The position numbers and the translations under genes were made by a program. Positions 49,144 through 61,995 of a stretch of 64,000 bases of DNA are shown here, in pieces. The notes beneath the pieces are model-generated. The model did not search any database, was not told the DNA's origin, and saw nothing but the letters and a program-made list of their open reading frames with translations. The stretch spans positions 14,719,501 through 14,783,500 of the forward strand of contig NC_092568.1 in NCBI RefSeq assembly GCF_037975245.1, read 5' to 3'. How positions within the stretch are numbered: the stretch's first letter is position 1; every line of letters starts with the position of its first letter. The DNA is from Apostichopus japonicus. Lineage: Eukaryota > Echinodermata > Holothuroidea > Aspidochirotida > Stichopodidae.

Positions 49144-52100
49144 TCAATTTCTCAAAGAATCTCTTCTCTGGTGGATGGTAGTTGTGGCTATGGTATCCTT
49201 ATCAGCCTTATCACCAACTCTAAGAGGAGGTGGCATCAGATCCCAGATACGAACATTACCGTCATCACTACAGCTTACAATCCTATCAGAAGAAGACTGT
49301 ACACAACATAAAGATAGTTAATATGAATCCAACAATTAAACATGATACAAACATTACCATCATCAGCTCACAATCCTATCAGAAAAAGACTGTACACAAC
49401 ATAAAGATAGTTAATATGAATCAAACAATTTAACATGATACAAACATTACCATCATCAGCTCACAATCCTATCAGAAAAAGACTGTACACAACATAAAGA
49501 TAGTTAATATGAATCAAACAATTAAACATGATACAAACATAACCATCATCAGCTCACAATCCTATCAGAAAAAGACTGTACACAACATAAAGATAGTTAA
49601 TATGAATCCAACAATTAAACATGATACAAACATTACCATCATCAGCTCACAATCCTATCAGAAGAAGACTGTACACAACATAAAGATAGTTAATATGAAT
49701 CAAACAATTTAACATGTATAAACAAAGCTTTCACAACTTTGTAGCGGCATTGAAAACAACCATAATGTGATGAGAAGCTGAACATGTTGATTTGTAAAAT
49801 ATTGAGATATGACAGGATGCAACAAACATATATATTGTATATATACTGTGCACGAAAAGTCTGGTGTACTAATTTATGAAGTTTGACATATATGGCCAAC
49901 AACAAACCATTGTACTATGTGACAAAATAGGAATGTTCGCAACTTACAATGTTCATACCATATATACCATTGTATGATGTGACAAAATAGGAATGTTCCT
50001 AACTTACAATGTTCATACCATATAAACCATTGCATGATGTGACAGAATAGGAATGTTCCTAACTTACAATGTTCATCCTTATAAACCATTGTACTATGTG
50101 ACTAAATAGGAATGTTCCTAACTTACAATGTTCATCCCATATAAACCATTGTACTATGCGACTAAATAGGAATGTTTGTAACTTACAATGTTCATCCCAT
50201 ATAAACCATTGTACTATGCGACTAAATAGGAATGTTTGTAACTTACAATGTTCATCCCATATAAACCATTGTACTATGTGACTAAATAGGAATGTTTGTA
50301 ACTTACAATGTTCATACCATATAAACCATTGTACTATGCGACTAAATAGGAATGTTCCTAACTTACAATGTTCATCCCATATAAACCATTGTACTATGTG
50401 ACTAAATAGGAATGTTTGTAACTTACAATGTTCATCCCATATAAACCATTGTATGATGTGACTAAATATGAATGTTAGTCACTTGCAATGTTCATGAGTG
50501 TAACTGTAGGACCAACTGGAGAACAAATCTTTGACCTGTCCTGACAGAATTTACATAAAAGATCAATTACCAGAAAAGGAAGAACAGGAACATGAGGAAA
50601 ATCTTTAGCTTGGCCTATATATTCATTTGAGAAAAAGAATTCAGCAAGTTTATTCACATAGTATTTATTACTCAGGCCTGAAGATATGTCACATCCATCA
50701 GTTGTCTGCACTTATGCTGTTTACAATTTGGTTACCTAGGACGGACATACACACACAATACAATTTTTTCAAGTTTTCAAGTTTTTTGGCGGTTATTGAC
50801 TTTAAGTGATCAGCAAGGTTCTTACATTAATATCATGTTTACCAGGTTTTTAAACTTTGACTTCTGTTGAACTTAAGTGATATTGACCTCTAAATAAAAC
50901 TATAGGGTCCTCATTAAGGTGGATCTGTATTGCGAGTTTACACTGCCATCCAAATAAGATCTCTTATACAATATTATTACACTTTGACACATGTTGACAT
51001 CAAATGACCTTTGCACTCCACAAAGATGATAGAATTCTTGTGTGTACTAAGATGAGGTATGATCTCTAACCTAATTTGCCTTTGGAATTATTGTGTTTAC
51101 ATGGTATTGGGACATTGACCTATAGCGTTGTCAGGTGACCTTTGACCTCCAGCAAACACATGATTATTGCACTAGCTTAGATGGATGTACATACCAAGTG
51201 TAGTTCATTTGAGCTTTACTTTTGATGCTAGCATGTTTAAAAGGTTTCCAGACATTGAGCTCAACGGATATCAACTGACTAATTACCTACACACAAAAAA
51301 AGGGCTTATTGTACTCTTTAAGATGGATCTTCTGACCAAACATGGAGTTCATTTAAGCTTTAATTTGAGTAACCCTTCCAAGTACATCCAACCACTATGC
51401 TTGGAGTTATTTTTTTTCAACATTTCAGATTTGAGATCAACTGACCTTCAACTTCCACAGAAACAGTACTACTTTGCACTCACTAAGGTGGATCTACCTA
51501 TCCTGTATTAGGTTTATCCATGTTAATGTACAGTCATACAACCAAGCCGTAACACTATGATTAATTTATCATAGAAATAACCTATGTATAAAGGCAATAA
51601 CTGTTCCAAATGAAAAGACACCCTGGTACCTTACCTGTACATCTCTGACTGCACCTTTATGACCATAAAGAGCTCTAAGACATGTCATGGTAACTAGGTC
51701 CCATTCTTGAATAGACCCATCCCTATAAGTGAAAATCAAAGTGCATACAATCAACAGATAATGACATAGCTAGTATCTTCCTTACAAGATATATGTCCCA
51801 CATATGTACATATATATATTAGTGTTTGCACGGGTTATCTGGGTACCCGGGTACCCGCCCGACGTGATACTACCCGGTTCCTCATTTATTACCCGAATCC
51901 TAAGCAAAGTGTGATTTAAAAAAAAAAAAAAAAATGGCAAACCGACGGTTAGGCAGATTTCCCATTGACTTAGTGTGGTGTTAGGCTACCATGTGTTCGA
52001 AGATAACAGCAATAACGAAAGCTTTCCATAGATATCTTATAACTGCGTCACAATTTCACCTAATAAACAGATGGCTAGGCTAGACTACTCCCATTGACTT

Positions 52101-55100
52101 AGTGTGGTGTTAGGCAACCATGTGGTCGAACGTAACAGCAATAACGAAAGTATTCCATGGATGTCTTATATAACTGCGTCACATCTCCAGAAAATAAGCA
52201 GATGGTTAGGCTTAGCTAGATTTCTCACTGACTTAGTGTGGTGTTAGGCTACCATGTGGAAGAAATTATTATTTATTCATTCGTTTATTTCAAAGAAGGA
52301 AAGGCTGACAAGGAATTTTACGCGATGTTTATGGATTATAGATGGGATAACTAAAAAATAGTAATCGCAAGTGGCTTTTTACTAATCGTTTATTCCAAAT
52401 GCGATCAAATTGCGCGAATCGCGCAATCTCGCGGCTAATGAGAACCATGGGCCTGCATAATAGATAGTAGTAGTATTAAAAACTGTTTAAGAGCTAAATT
52501 GGATATTTATATGGTTTGATCCAATAAACGTGCACGAGCTAGCATAAGCAGCGGCGGCAGTGCGATGTTAGTAGTAATGCTAATTATAATTAAATAAGTT
52601 ATTTATTAACAAGTTAATGAAAGAAACAGAAGCAAATAAAAATTATTGAGGGAGGTTTAATACCTTATCTTACACCTACGTATTTGAACATGAAAACATT
52701 GTCAGTAGAGAATATAATGCATTTATTACAGCATCCAATATGTAATTTCTTGAAAATCGTGATACACGAGGGTAAACAAAATTTTTCCGGGTACCCGGAT
52801 ACCCGACGGGTAACGGCCCTCGGGTACCCGGTTCCCGATTTTTGGACCCGTGTAAACACTAATATATATATACATTAAGTTATACATTAAGTGAGACTTT
52901 CAACCAAAGTGATCGAAAATTGATACCAATGGTATGTACAATCGGGATTGGAATTACCATTGAGATTCAAACACCCCGTCTTGTACTATGTACTATGATC
53001 AGCATTTGCAAACTTCACTGCAATCAGCACACAAGGCTACAGGCCTATAATGTCTAGTCTTGGTACCTATAATAGCGCAGTACCAATTATGACACACTTT
53101 TATGGAAAATTTCATAATTTACCAAAGCAACCAACCATAAGCCCAACTGCACTTGTGCTAGCAGATTTCTCAACTTGTAGTTCGTTAGTTTTATATTGCA
53201 AATTAGGTTCAAATCACCACTATGCAGTAATTATCCTTTGCTCGCTTACTTATAATAGCTAAACTGTTTTTGACCAGTGTAAAGAAGGAGGCAAAATGAC
53301 ATTTTTTTTTACCAAAGACATGACTTCAGAAACATGATACCTGATGATATAGAATATTACTTAATTCCAAACCAATATCTTACGTCAGACTTTCATTCTC
53401 CTTTAATGCTTAATTGATCCCTTTTAAGTAGCTTTTCAAAGTTTATAAACTTCACAATGCTATTCAGTTTTAATGCTGCCATAACAACGCAGGTCATTAG
53501 CATTAGTTAATCTTCAAATAACTTGGGAAAAGCCTGAAAAGTTAAGGATTGACACAAAACATTACTTCCGGTTTAACCTTCACATGGTGAATTTTTATTT
53601 TGTGTAAAAGCAGTTTGGTAAAATTGTTCATCAAATGCAAAGTGAAGCTTTAGTTAAACTTACCCAAGACCAATCAGGAATCTAGCACCAAAGCTGGTGT
53701 CTGGGGTGAACAAAATCCTGTAAATGGGTGAAGTGGAAAGCTGAAGACCTGCAACTGCATCACATTTATCTTCACTCCAGCAGAACAGTTGCCCGGTTGT
53801 TGTGGCAGCCAGAATTAAATTACCCCTCACCTTTGGGTGAAATACAAATAGGTTGTACAATACATATAATGATAAAGTGAGGGAAAAAAATATGAATACA
53901 TGTGAATTCTAAACAGAGTATATAAGCACTGGAAAGAGATCTATCTTACCACAACTAGAGTCCATCAAAATGTAACATCTGCAGATCCTTTATAGGCTGC
54001 TTCAAACTACCAATAAAGCAAATCTTGTTTTCAAATGTGAATGATGAACAATACTTGAACATTGTCTCTGAACATAGAAATGTATTAATCAAATGTTGAT
54101 CTGATGTATCAGGATATGTTGCATTCCAGCGTATGTGCCCTGATATTTCCAGGAACTTTTGGAAATAGTTGGACCTATAGTTGAGAAGAAGACAACCACG
54201 ATGAGATCCCCCATACCTTCTGGAGTGGGCCTGGCCCTCACCTTGAGGGTGTGGTATCCCTCAGAATCCCGTTGAATTTCATTCTCTCTATACCGCTCCA
54301 CAATTCCTTCCTATTGTTCAACCTCCAGGACAAGGGCAGCCCTCCTTCAATACAACAATAAATTATACATAGGCTGTCTGCGATGTGTTATGCATACAAA
54401 CAGCAAAAGTTAAACACGTGGAGCCGTGTGTAGAAATGAGCTCCTTTGTAGCCCTCATCGCAAGCAGAACGCTGATTGGTAAAGGCTGCAAATTTGCCTA
54501 TACTCCAGTGTGTTAGCGACAGCGACCTCACGAGACCAACTATCGCACACTTGGCGATCGGTCTTGCGACCACCCTGTGACCACTTGCGGAAGTTGCGAA
54601 AGTTTTGAACACGTTTAAAACTTTGCGACTAAATGCGATCTTGTCTGCGGACAGCGATCACCTGCAACCACCTTGCGACCGATCCTCGCACACTTGGTGA
54701 CTTCAGATGGATCGCAAGAACTTGCAAGAGCATGGCAAGCACTGCGACCGTGATCGCAAGCTCGAGGTCGCATAGTGGGCGCCATGCTTTACTCCTTTGC
54801 TTTTTATTGTAAACAATTTCAGAGACCTGTGTGAGACTTAAATGATTCTAAAATCAAAATATCATAAACATTCATGAGATGCAGATGCAGCTGAGCAGAA
54901 ACTTCCTCAGCTAGGGAAGGAGAACAAGCTTAAAATGACCTTGTTAAAATGACTTTGTTACCTTAATAAAAGCTGGCAACAACCTAGGGGTGTCACTATG
55001 GAGAAGGGATGGGGATTTGGCACCACCCAGAAGCTATTTACGGTGGGCCAGAGCCGTTGTCTGGAAAATCTTGTAGTTTGTAAGAAAAACTATGCTTTTA

Positions 55101-58100
55101 GGGAACATTAGCTGTCAGGAACATCAGGGCAATGATCCATCTGAGCTGTGGGTACATTAATGAAGTACACGTGCCTGAGTATATGATACAGTTACAAAAT
55201 AAATGTACAATTTATTTTTCATTTAAAATGAGTAAATCTTAAGCCTATACATATAATTTTTGCTATCTCATATCATCATTTTTGACAGAGTCAATATTTA
55301 CAGTTCTAACTCTTATTGAACAACCTAAACCACAGCTTGACCATGTTTGATAGAGCAACTATAAAATTGGCAGTAAAAAGTCTCTTTATCTGAACTGGTT
55401 GGTACCACCATTAATATATGTATGAAAGAAATTGATATTGATTGTTTTTTCAAGCCAGTTCTACAGCAGCTTTTGGTGACACCCAGCCATATAGGTCCTG
55501 TTCAGTTGTGCACATGGTATATGCTCAAAAAATGATCATTGACTCACTCATTCTGGTTTCTTGATATCAAAAATGCTTTTTATGTAGCCATGGGATTTAG
55601 TGATGTTGAAGCTTCCAAACAATGGGGTTGAAAGCCAGCAGTGCACTTATTGTTGCAGATGCTATGGTAGCCATCTCAATGTTTGTTGTTGCAGTTTAAT
55701 AAGTTTGCATTATGCTGATATTTCAACATTTTATCTGGAAATATTGCTGTTTTGTCTCAGAACTTCAACATTTTATATCAAAAATTCATAATTTATTTTG
55801 AAATGTTGTCTCTAAGTTTCCATATTTATGAAGGCTACAACCAACCCAAAGATCTTAGACACCCCCAAAAAGGAGAGGAAGTCAGGAAATGGTCCCAAAA
55901 GTGGTTAAAAGGTACCACCTGGTTGGTGGTAAAGCTTTCGATATTTTATCTCCACATTGCAATGTTTTTTGTCTCCAAATTTTGAAACTTTATCTTGTCT
56001 CAATACGTGTTTGCTGATGAATTTCGAAAAACAAACTTTTGAAGCAAATTCAATTTTTCTTATTCTAAATGCACTCTGACCAGGTGGGTTTAATGGAGAA
56101 AAGCTGTTGCAATCCAAAGAAAGAAATTTATTTTGTAACCGCCCATATCAGCATGTCTTTAACACAAATGTAACCTATATATACTTGTATTGTCCACTTT
56201 TTTTACCCAATTCCACAGAGGAAATGTCTGAAAACACCTGTTTATTCATTGCAATGGAAGGAAATGACAAAATTTTGCAAGCTGCATCAGTAAGACCGAA
56301 AGAAAGATACTATTCAAGAGAAGGGACCTGACACAAGCTAGCCACGAAAGTTAAAGTCCTAGGCCGAACAGTTGTAAACAAAACAGAGGAATTTGATTGG
56401 CGTATGATCTGTTGGGTGGGGCTTGCAAATTTTGATTGAAGTTTGTAGAATCAACAGAAAATAAAGAATATTGATATGGAAATTGCGTAGAACTGTGTCA
56501 TTTTCACTGAGCTTTTGGTGCAGTAAGCTGGAAATGTTGAAGTTTAAATTTAGCTAACACGTACTGAGACTTTAAATTGTTTATGTCTTACCTCAGAGTC
56601 TTCAACATTTTTTGATATTTTCAAGGCCTTTCTGACAGTCTAGGAACTATTGGAATTGTACAATGCCATTGGTACAAGATTTCACAATGTGATTAGTTAA
56701 GTCAGTAGTCAAACCTTAGCCAGCTGGCAACAGTTGTTTCTGGAGTGTCAAAGTAGCTAATAATCAGATTGATTTCTGTCATTTTGCAATAATGTAAGAA
56801 TGTTGACTTTCATGTGAAGATGTCAAAGAAGAAACATAAAATTTTCATGTTGAACTGGTGCTTTGGCCGAGTGGATAAAGGCAGTGGCTTTGAAGCAGTG
56901 AGGCTTAGAAATCGGGAGGTTCGGGTTCGATACCCGGCCGGGTCATAATAAGGTGGGTTTTTCAGCCAAGAGCAATCTACGTTTTCCCATCTGAAATGAC
57001 TTTCTAAATTGAAAAGATTTCAAATTTGAGTTAAAATGTTGAATTGGAAGCCACCCGACGTGTGAGTTGTAATCGAGAAGCCTTGCGGGCTTCTCCCACA
57101 TTTGTGGTCGCTTAAGTGTCGTAAAAATAACTGCTGATTAGATTAGATTAGAATATTCTGCTGGCAATACAACATTAGAATGACAGACCTTTTAATAACA
57201 TGAGCTATCTAAGATATTATAACAGAAGATTCACATCAGTTTTCATCAGTTTTCCTGCAGCTGGCTGATAAGGGTAGAGATGGGAGGAGCAGATGATCAT
57301 TTCAACCATGCATGTTTACCACATAATACAAAATTCATGTTTCTGTGTATAGTGTATTTTATGTTTGAACCCACAACATGCTAATCATGTGCCTGCTAAC
57401 ATTTGTCAAAATTGTAGAAATATCTTCTGCATAATATCCAATGTTCTCTATTCTCGTTACTATCAATCAGCAACAGTTCATAAAGCAAATTTATGGTTTG
57501 ATCAACTTTTCTTTGTGTGTTTATGAAGCATGCAAGAGTTTGTCTAAATACAATATTAAGTTCAGGCTTCCAATTTATACATAGTTGTTGTAAGGTTGTA
57601 ATCATAAATGCAGTATTAAGTTCAGACTTGCCATTTATAACCTTTGGGTGTAGCAGCAGCATCCCCTTTTCCCAGATGTTATTAAAGAAATTGATACCTT
57701 AATCATAGAGTACTCCAATGGGTATATCTTCATGATTACAGTGCACACAATTCTTGTCCTCCACATTTGAAAATTAGAAAGTATTGGTTATTTGAAAAGC
57801 AGCCAATATTCAAACCTGTTTCCAGTTATAAAATAATGACAACAGGTAGTGCTTGAACTACAGGTCCTTCTTTCTGAACTAGCTGTGCACCTGTCCACCC
57901 TATCACAGCAAAAGTGATTTAAGTAAAGTTTAGTACAAAAAGACAATCAACGTTACACCAATGGGTCTTAATTCTGCAAAGAGAATTCATGTTAATTGGT
58001 TAGGGAAACAAATTTCTTTACTTTTAGTAGCTGTAAAGAGTATTCAACGTTATTTGGCAAGGAGGTGTTGCAGGTGATGATGAAGGCAGGAAATTGTTTT

Positions 58101-61100
58101 ATGTTACCCAAAAGAATATCCAAAGAAATTTTGCACCGTGAGAATCTGCTGTTAGCATTTACAGGTTCCCCCACCTATATCTGCAAGGCAACTAGTTAGT
58201 TTACATGTTGAAAGGGTAAATATGGTAAAGAAATAATATTCTGCATTGAATTCTAATCAATGCATGTATCCTAGGTTTGAAAGTCATTTCCAGTAAGTAG
58301 ATGAAGCCTTTGAGAACAAAACCTTCTTTCAATGAGTAGTGTCAAAAGACCTACAGATAATTATAAACTGATAGATAGTAACAAGATTGCATTTTACCAA
58401 AACAAATATGGTTTGTCTGGCACCCTCACTGAATTGACTAAAATGCTTACAATACTCTTCATCAACAACAATCATTTTAACTAGAGCAAATGAGATGACT
58501 AGTCTGACCTGAAAGGACAATATTGACCCCCCCCCCAAGAGAGTACAATCAACTAACTCTCATGTCCATCAATTGAATCTACAGTTGTATAAATCAACTT
58601 TGATTTCCTTTTTTGATGAGGAAATGTGGAACCAATATTGTTAGATTGACCTTTCTTACTCTCTATTTCAAATACTCAAAATGGTTTTAAAGGTTGGCTA
58701 TCAATTTAGTAAATTTACTGCAATACTAAATGCGGATATTATTTCAAGGTGCTTCCGCTCACAAATAATCCTCCTCTGCTACAAGTCTTGCTAGAGATGA
58801 CAGAACAAAAAACAAGTTCAAAGTATAGCCTATATGTATACCTAATAACAATTTGAGAGAAGCAATCGCTATTGCAATCACATATTTAGTGCTTTCAATA
58901 GTTCAAGCAACTCTCACTGCACAAAAGTACAAAAAAGTATAAACTTCTGGAAGAAGTAGCTTTTGCTTCAGAAGGCCAAACTCTATCTGATTCCAAATAT
59001 GGGCTAGTTGCTCCATGAATTCAAGTTACTTGGACATATTCAAAGACTGGGCTGAAAGTAATAGAGTTTGCATTTTTCCACCTACATTTTATGAAACAAC
59101 AACAAAGAAAGTAACAATCAAACCAAATGAAATATTGAAATATCTGACTATTACTGAGGGATGTTCACAATGGCATAATTTCTCTTGCAGTGCACCATAC
59201 ACAAAATTAACACAATAACCAAGCCTCCAAACTGTTCACAAGAATCAATGCACCCAAAACTTCTAGAACTTGCCTACTTTTGTTAACTTGCCTTTTCATA
59301 TACACTACCATTAAGTATTTACATTGTGGAAAATATTGTGGCCACTCCTTGTTCAATTTCACCATGAAGCTGGGATTGCCATTCGCTTAAGGTTGTATCA
59401 CATTGAATCCAGAACTCACATCTCAATCCAACAAGCCAGGTTATTGTTCACATCACAAATGCCAGTCAAGTAAGTTAGTCAGACAGAGTTTGTGGGTATT
59501 GCATTATGACTTTGTGTCAAGAGCTGTTTAGATGAAGCAAGGGTAAAGGGGTCCAGCTTGCAAACTTGAACCTGGCCTCCTAAACCTTGGTCTATGCCAC
59601 TGACCACTGCCTCTCAACTGAATGATCACCAATCCCCAAGACTCTCCTATCTCAGTTTATGTGGGCTTGAGCTGTAATATGGATTGAGGTAGGTGGTAGA
59701 CAGTCCAAGGTAAGGAATAAGGAAGGGACTGATGTGGTATGATGCTATGTTATTGAGGAGTTAGGAAGGTGAGGGCCAAGATAAGGACTGACGTGGTATG
59801 ATGCTATGTTATTGAGGAGTTAGGAAGGTGAAGGCCAAGATAAGGACTGATGTGGTATGATGCTATATTATTGAGGAGTTAGGAAGGTGAAGGCCAAGAT
59901 AAGGACTGATGTGGTATGATGCTATATTATTGAGGAGTTAGGAAGGTGAAGGCCAAGATAAGGACTGATGTGGTATGATGCTATATTATTGAGGAGTTAG
60001 GAAGGTGAAGGCCAAGATAAGGACTGATGTGGTATGATGCTATGTTATTGAGGAGTTAGGAAGGTGAAGGCCAAGATAAGGACTGATGTGGTATGATGCT
60101 ATGTTATTGAGGAGTTAGGAAGGTGAAGGCCAAGATAAGGACTGATGTGGTATGATGCTATATTATTGAGGAGTTAGGAAGGTGAAGGCCAAGATAAGGA
60201 CTGATGTGGTATGATGCTATGTTATTGAGGAGTTAGGAAGGTGAAGGCCAAGATAAGGACTGATGTGGTATGATGCTATGTTATTGAGGAGTTAGGAAGG
60301 TGAAGGCCAAGATAAGGACTGGTGTGGTATGATGCTATGTTATTGAGGAGTTAGGAAGGTGAAGGCCAAGATAAGGACTGGTGTGGTATGATGCTATGTT
60401 ATTGAGGAGTTAGGAAGGTGAAGGCCAAGATAAGGACTGGTGTGGTATGATGCTATGTTATTGAGGAGTTAGGAAGGTGAAGGCCAAGATAAGGACTGAT
60501 GTGGTATGATGCTATGTTATTGCGGAGTTAGGAAGGTGAAGGCCAAGATAAGGACTGGTGTGGTATGATGCTATGTTATTGAGGAGTTAGGAAGGTGAAG
60601 GCCAAGATAAGGACTGATGTGGTATGATGCTATGTTATTGAGGAGTTAGGAAGGTGAAGGCCAAGATAAGGACTGATGTGGAATGATGCTATGCTATTGA
60701 GGAGTTAGGAAGGTGAAGGCCAAGATAAGGACTGATGTGGAATGATGCTATGCTATTGAGGAGTTAGGAAGGTGAAGGCCAAGATAAGGACTGATGTGGT
60801 ATGATGCTATGTTATTGAGGAGTTAGGAAGGTGAAGGCCAAGATAAGGACTGATGTGGTATGATGCTATGTTATTGAGGAGTTAGGAAGGTGAAGGCCAA
60901 GATAAGGACTGATGTGGTATGATGCTATGTTATTGAGGAGTTAGGAAGGTGAAGGCCAAGATAAGGACTGATGTGGTATGATGCTATGTTATTGAGGAGT
61001 TAGGAAGGTGAAGGCCAAGATAAGGACTGATGTGGTATGATGCTATGTTATTGAGGAGTTAGGAAGGTGAAGGCCAAGATAAGGATTGAGGTGGCATGGG

Positions 61101-61490
61101 ACAGTTTGTATGGCTTTCACAGTTGAAAGTTAGTAGCTTGATGTTGATTTGGCTGGGACTTTGGCAACTCAAATAAAAGATAGCTTTCTCACATCGATGC
61201 CCCATAAAGTCCTGTGAATTGTTTATGCAACAACTCAAGTCATTTTCATCTGATGATTCCAGACACTTTTAATACTTTTCAATTGGTGTTGACATATCAG
61301 CAGAAGCCATTAAAATTACTGATTAATTTATGAGATAAGGTAATGCTTCTGTATTCTATCAATATAAACTACATACATCATACAATGACAACTTGTTGAA
61401 TGACTTACATGCACAGCAGAGATGGGATCAGTAGCATCACAGAGAGACATTACACATATCCCTGTTTCAATGTCACATATTTTAACTGTC
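49144..61490 (-). CDS. WD40-repeat (beta-propeller) protein, last four coding exons
   Basis: Exons, in transcript order, are 61490-61409, 53830-53664, 51722-51635 and 49296-49144. Every junction has AG acceptors and GTAAGT or GTAAGG donors. The phases agree throughout, giving 162 visible residues and a TGA at 49146-49144. Four propeller strands are evident: TVKICDIETG, GQLFCWSED, GSIQEWDLVTM and GNVRIWDLMPPP. They are spaced as blades, with YGHKGAVRDV as a typical GH element and SDDGNVRIWD as the last repeat. The polar tail ends DSLRN. The first exon listed starts with the last base of a split codon, so the gene continues upstream, beyond what I can identify or beyond the window. WD40 proteins are scaffolds; which complex this joins cannot be told. 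An F-box/WD or similar family is possible but unproven. Confidence 0.85.
49251..49715 (-). repeat. 93-bp array made from the WD40 gene's own last intron/exon junction
   Basis: Five units of exactly 93 bp (marker GACTG at 49295, 49388, 49481, 49574 and 49667). The lowest-coordinate unit is the real junction and start of the last exon. The other four duplicate the acceptor (TTATGTTGTGTACAG on the minus strand), the first codons of the exon and adjacent intron. In the copies a 3-bp deletion creates TGA soon after the duplicated exon start, so use of a copy would end the protein early. Confidence 0.9.
49904..50495 (-). repeat. 60-bp tandem repeat, about 10 copies, each with a GTAAGT motif on the gene's strand
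   Basis: Units carry ACCATTGTACTATGTGACTA, then AATAGGAATGTTCCTAACTT and ACAATGTTCATCCCATATAA. On the minus strand nine units read AACATTGTAAGT, containing a consensus donor hexamer. The tenth is mutated to GCAAGT. The array lies in the last intron of the WD40 gene, just upstream of the 93-bp array. Confidence 0.9.
50826..51510. repeat. Degenerate dispersed repeat, same family as 16540-17400
   Basis: Shares the word order TTTAAACTTTGAC, GTTGA, AAATGACCTTTG, ATAGGGTCCTCA, AAGGTGGATCTG and AAGTGTAGTTCAT with the earlier block. It lies in the last intron of the WD40 gene. The ORF 51185-51511 is a repeat artefact. Confidence 0.65.
51820..52861. mobile_element. hAT-like non-autonomous element with GGGTACCC-rich ends
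   Basis: Terminal inverted repeats are TAGTGTTTGCACGGGT (left) and the inverse of TAGTGTTTACACGGGT (right), 15 of 16. Both ends contain reiterated GGGTACCCG. The flanks are ATATATAT on both sides (51812-51819 and 52862-52869), an 8-bp duplication that is low-complexity and so less decisive. The interior has about 2.5 tandem copies of a roughly 130-bp unit with TTAGTGTGGTGTTAGGC at 51969, 52099 and 52234. No transposase is present. It sits in the WD40 gene intron between exons 53664 and 51722. Confidence 0.75.
54468..54785. repeat. Reiterated TTGCGACC/GATCGC block
   Basis: Dense TTGCGA, GATCGC and TCGCACACTTGG words in both orientations, more GC-rich than the surroundings. This resembles the ends of a DNA transposon with subterminal repeats, but I could not define termini or a target duplication. 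Confidence 0.4.
56857..57152 (+). mobile_element. tRNA-derived SINE
   Basis: A pol III A box (TGGCCGAGTGG, 56864-56874) and B box (GGTTCGATACC, 56924-56934) are spaced as in a tRNA-Ser/Leu-like head. An unrelated body of about 190 bp follows, with a GAGAAGCC-GGCTTCTC hairpin near 57077. The tail is reiterated GATTA (57133-57150). The acceptor stem does not pair, so this is not a functional tRNA. It sits in the long intron of the WD40 gene, antisense to it. Confidence 0.75.
59727..61090. repeat. 59-bp tandem repeat, 23 copies
   Basis: Period markers GACTG at 59727 and 59786, then every 59 bp to 61025. Units contain GATGTGGTATGATGCTATGT, TATTGAGGAGTTAGGAAGGT and GAAGGCCAAGATAAG. Copies are nearly identical, differing at ATGTT/ATATT and GATG/GGTG. 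Because 59 is not divisible by three no frame is open. It lies in the WD40 intron about 320 bp after the exon at 61409. Confidence 0.95.
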
Positions 61491-61995
61491 CTGTAAAGGA
61501 AGAGATAAATGTAATTACCAGTTAAACCACAAAAAAATGAATTTTGACACAAGTACAGTAATTATGGATTCCCACCCACCCATACAATGGTTGTTCCCTC
61601 TCTACTGCTAAAATGTATACAGTACAGCTATATAGTTAGAGGCCTACAATGCTTGGCAAGAGGTACCTTAATATGGACGAATGTTCCATGACCAAATAGT
61701 TGCAACATTACCATTGTTCTATATTCACTTTGTAAATGTCTATACACACATAGTGCAAAACATACCATCTCCTTCATCAAAATGAGTGCATAACAGTTTA
61801 ACAGGACTTCAATTTTCTTTGAATCCTGAGCAAAGGAAGACTTTATGCACAAAATTAATTTTAATATGTTGGAGACTGAAAATACACTACTATCTGTCAA
61901 GGTTGCTTTTCTATGTGCCTCTTGTTTTTCGTTTTTTGGAAAAATGACTCTTTAGGCACGGTCTGAGGCTCATCCTTTAAGGTGGCTTAATTAAT

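Noticed and set aside
49230-49712. Plus-strand ORFs with a repeated SYQKKTVHNIKIVNMN peptide
   Set aside because: Antisense shadow of the 93-bp array derived from the WD40 junction.
51185-51511. 108-codon ORF
   Set aside because: Lies within the dispersed TGACCTTTG-type repeat and has no splice or domain support.
56857-56945. tRNA-Ser/Leu gene
   Set aside because: A and B boxes are present but the acceptor stem does not pair, the anticodon arm is poor and a SINE body and tail follow.
61628-61900. Minus-strand ORF as the exon preceding 61490
   Set aside because: Its potential donor (AAG|GTACCT) gives the wrong phase, because the next exon requires two pre-existing codon bases.
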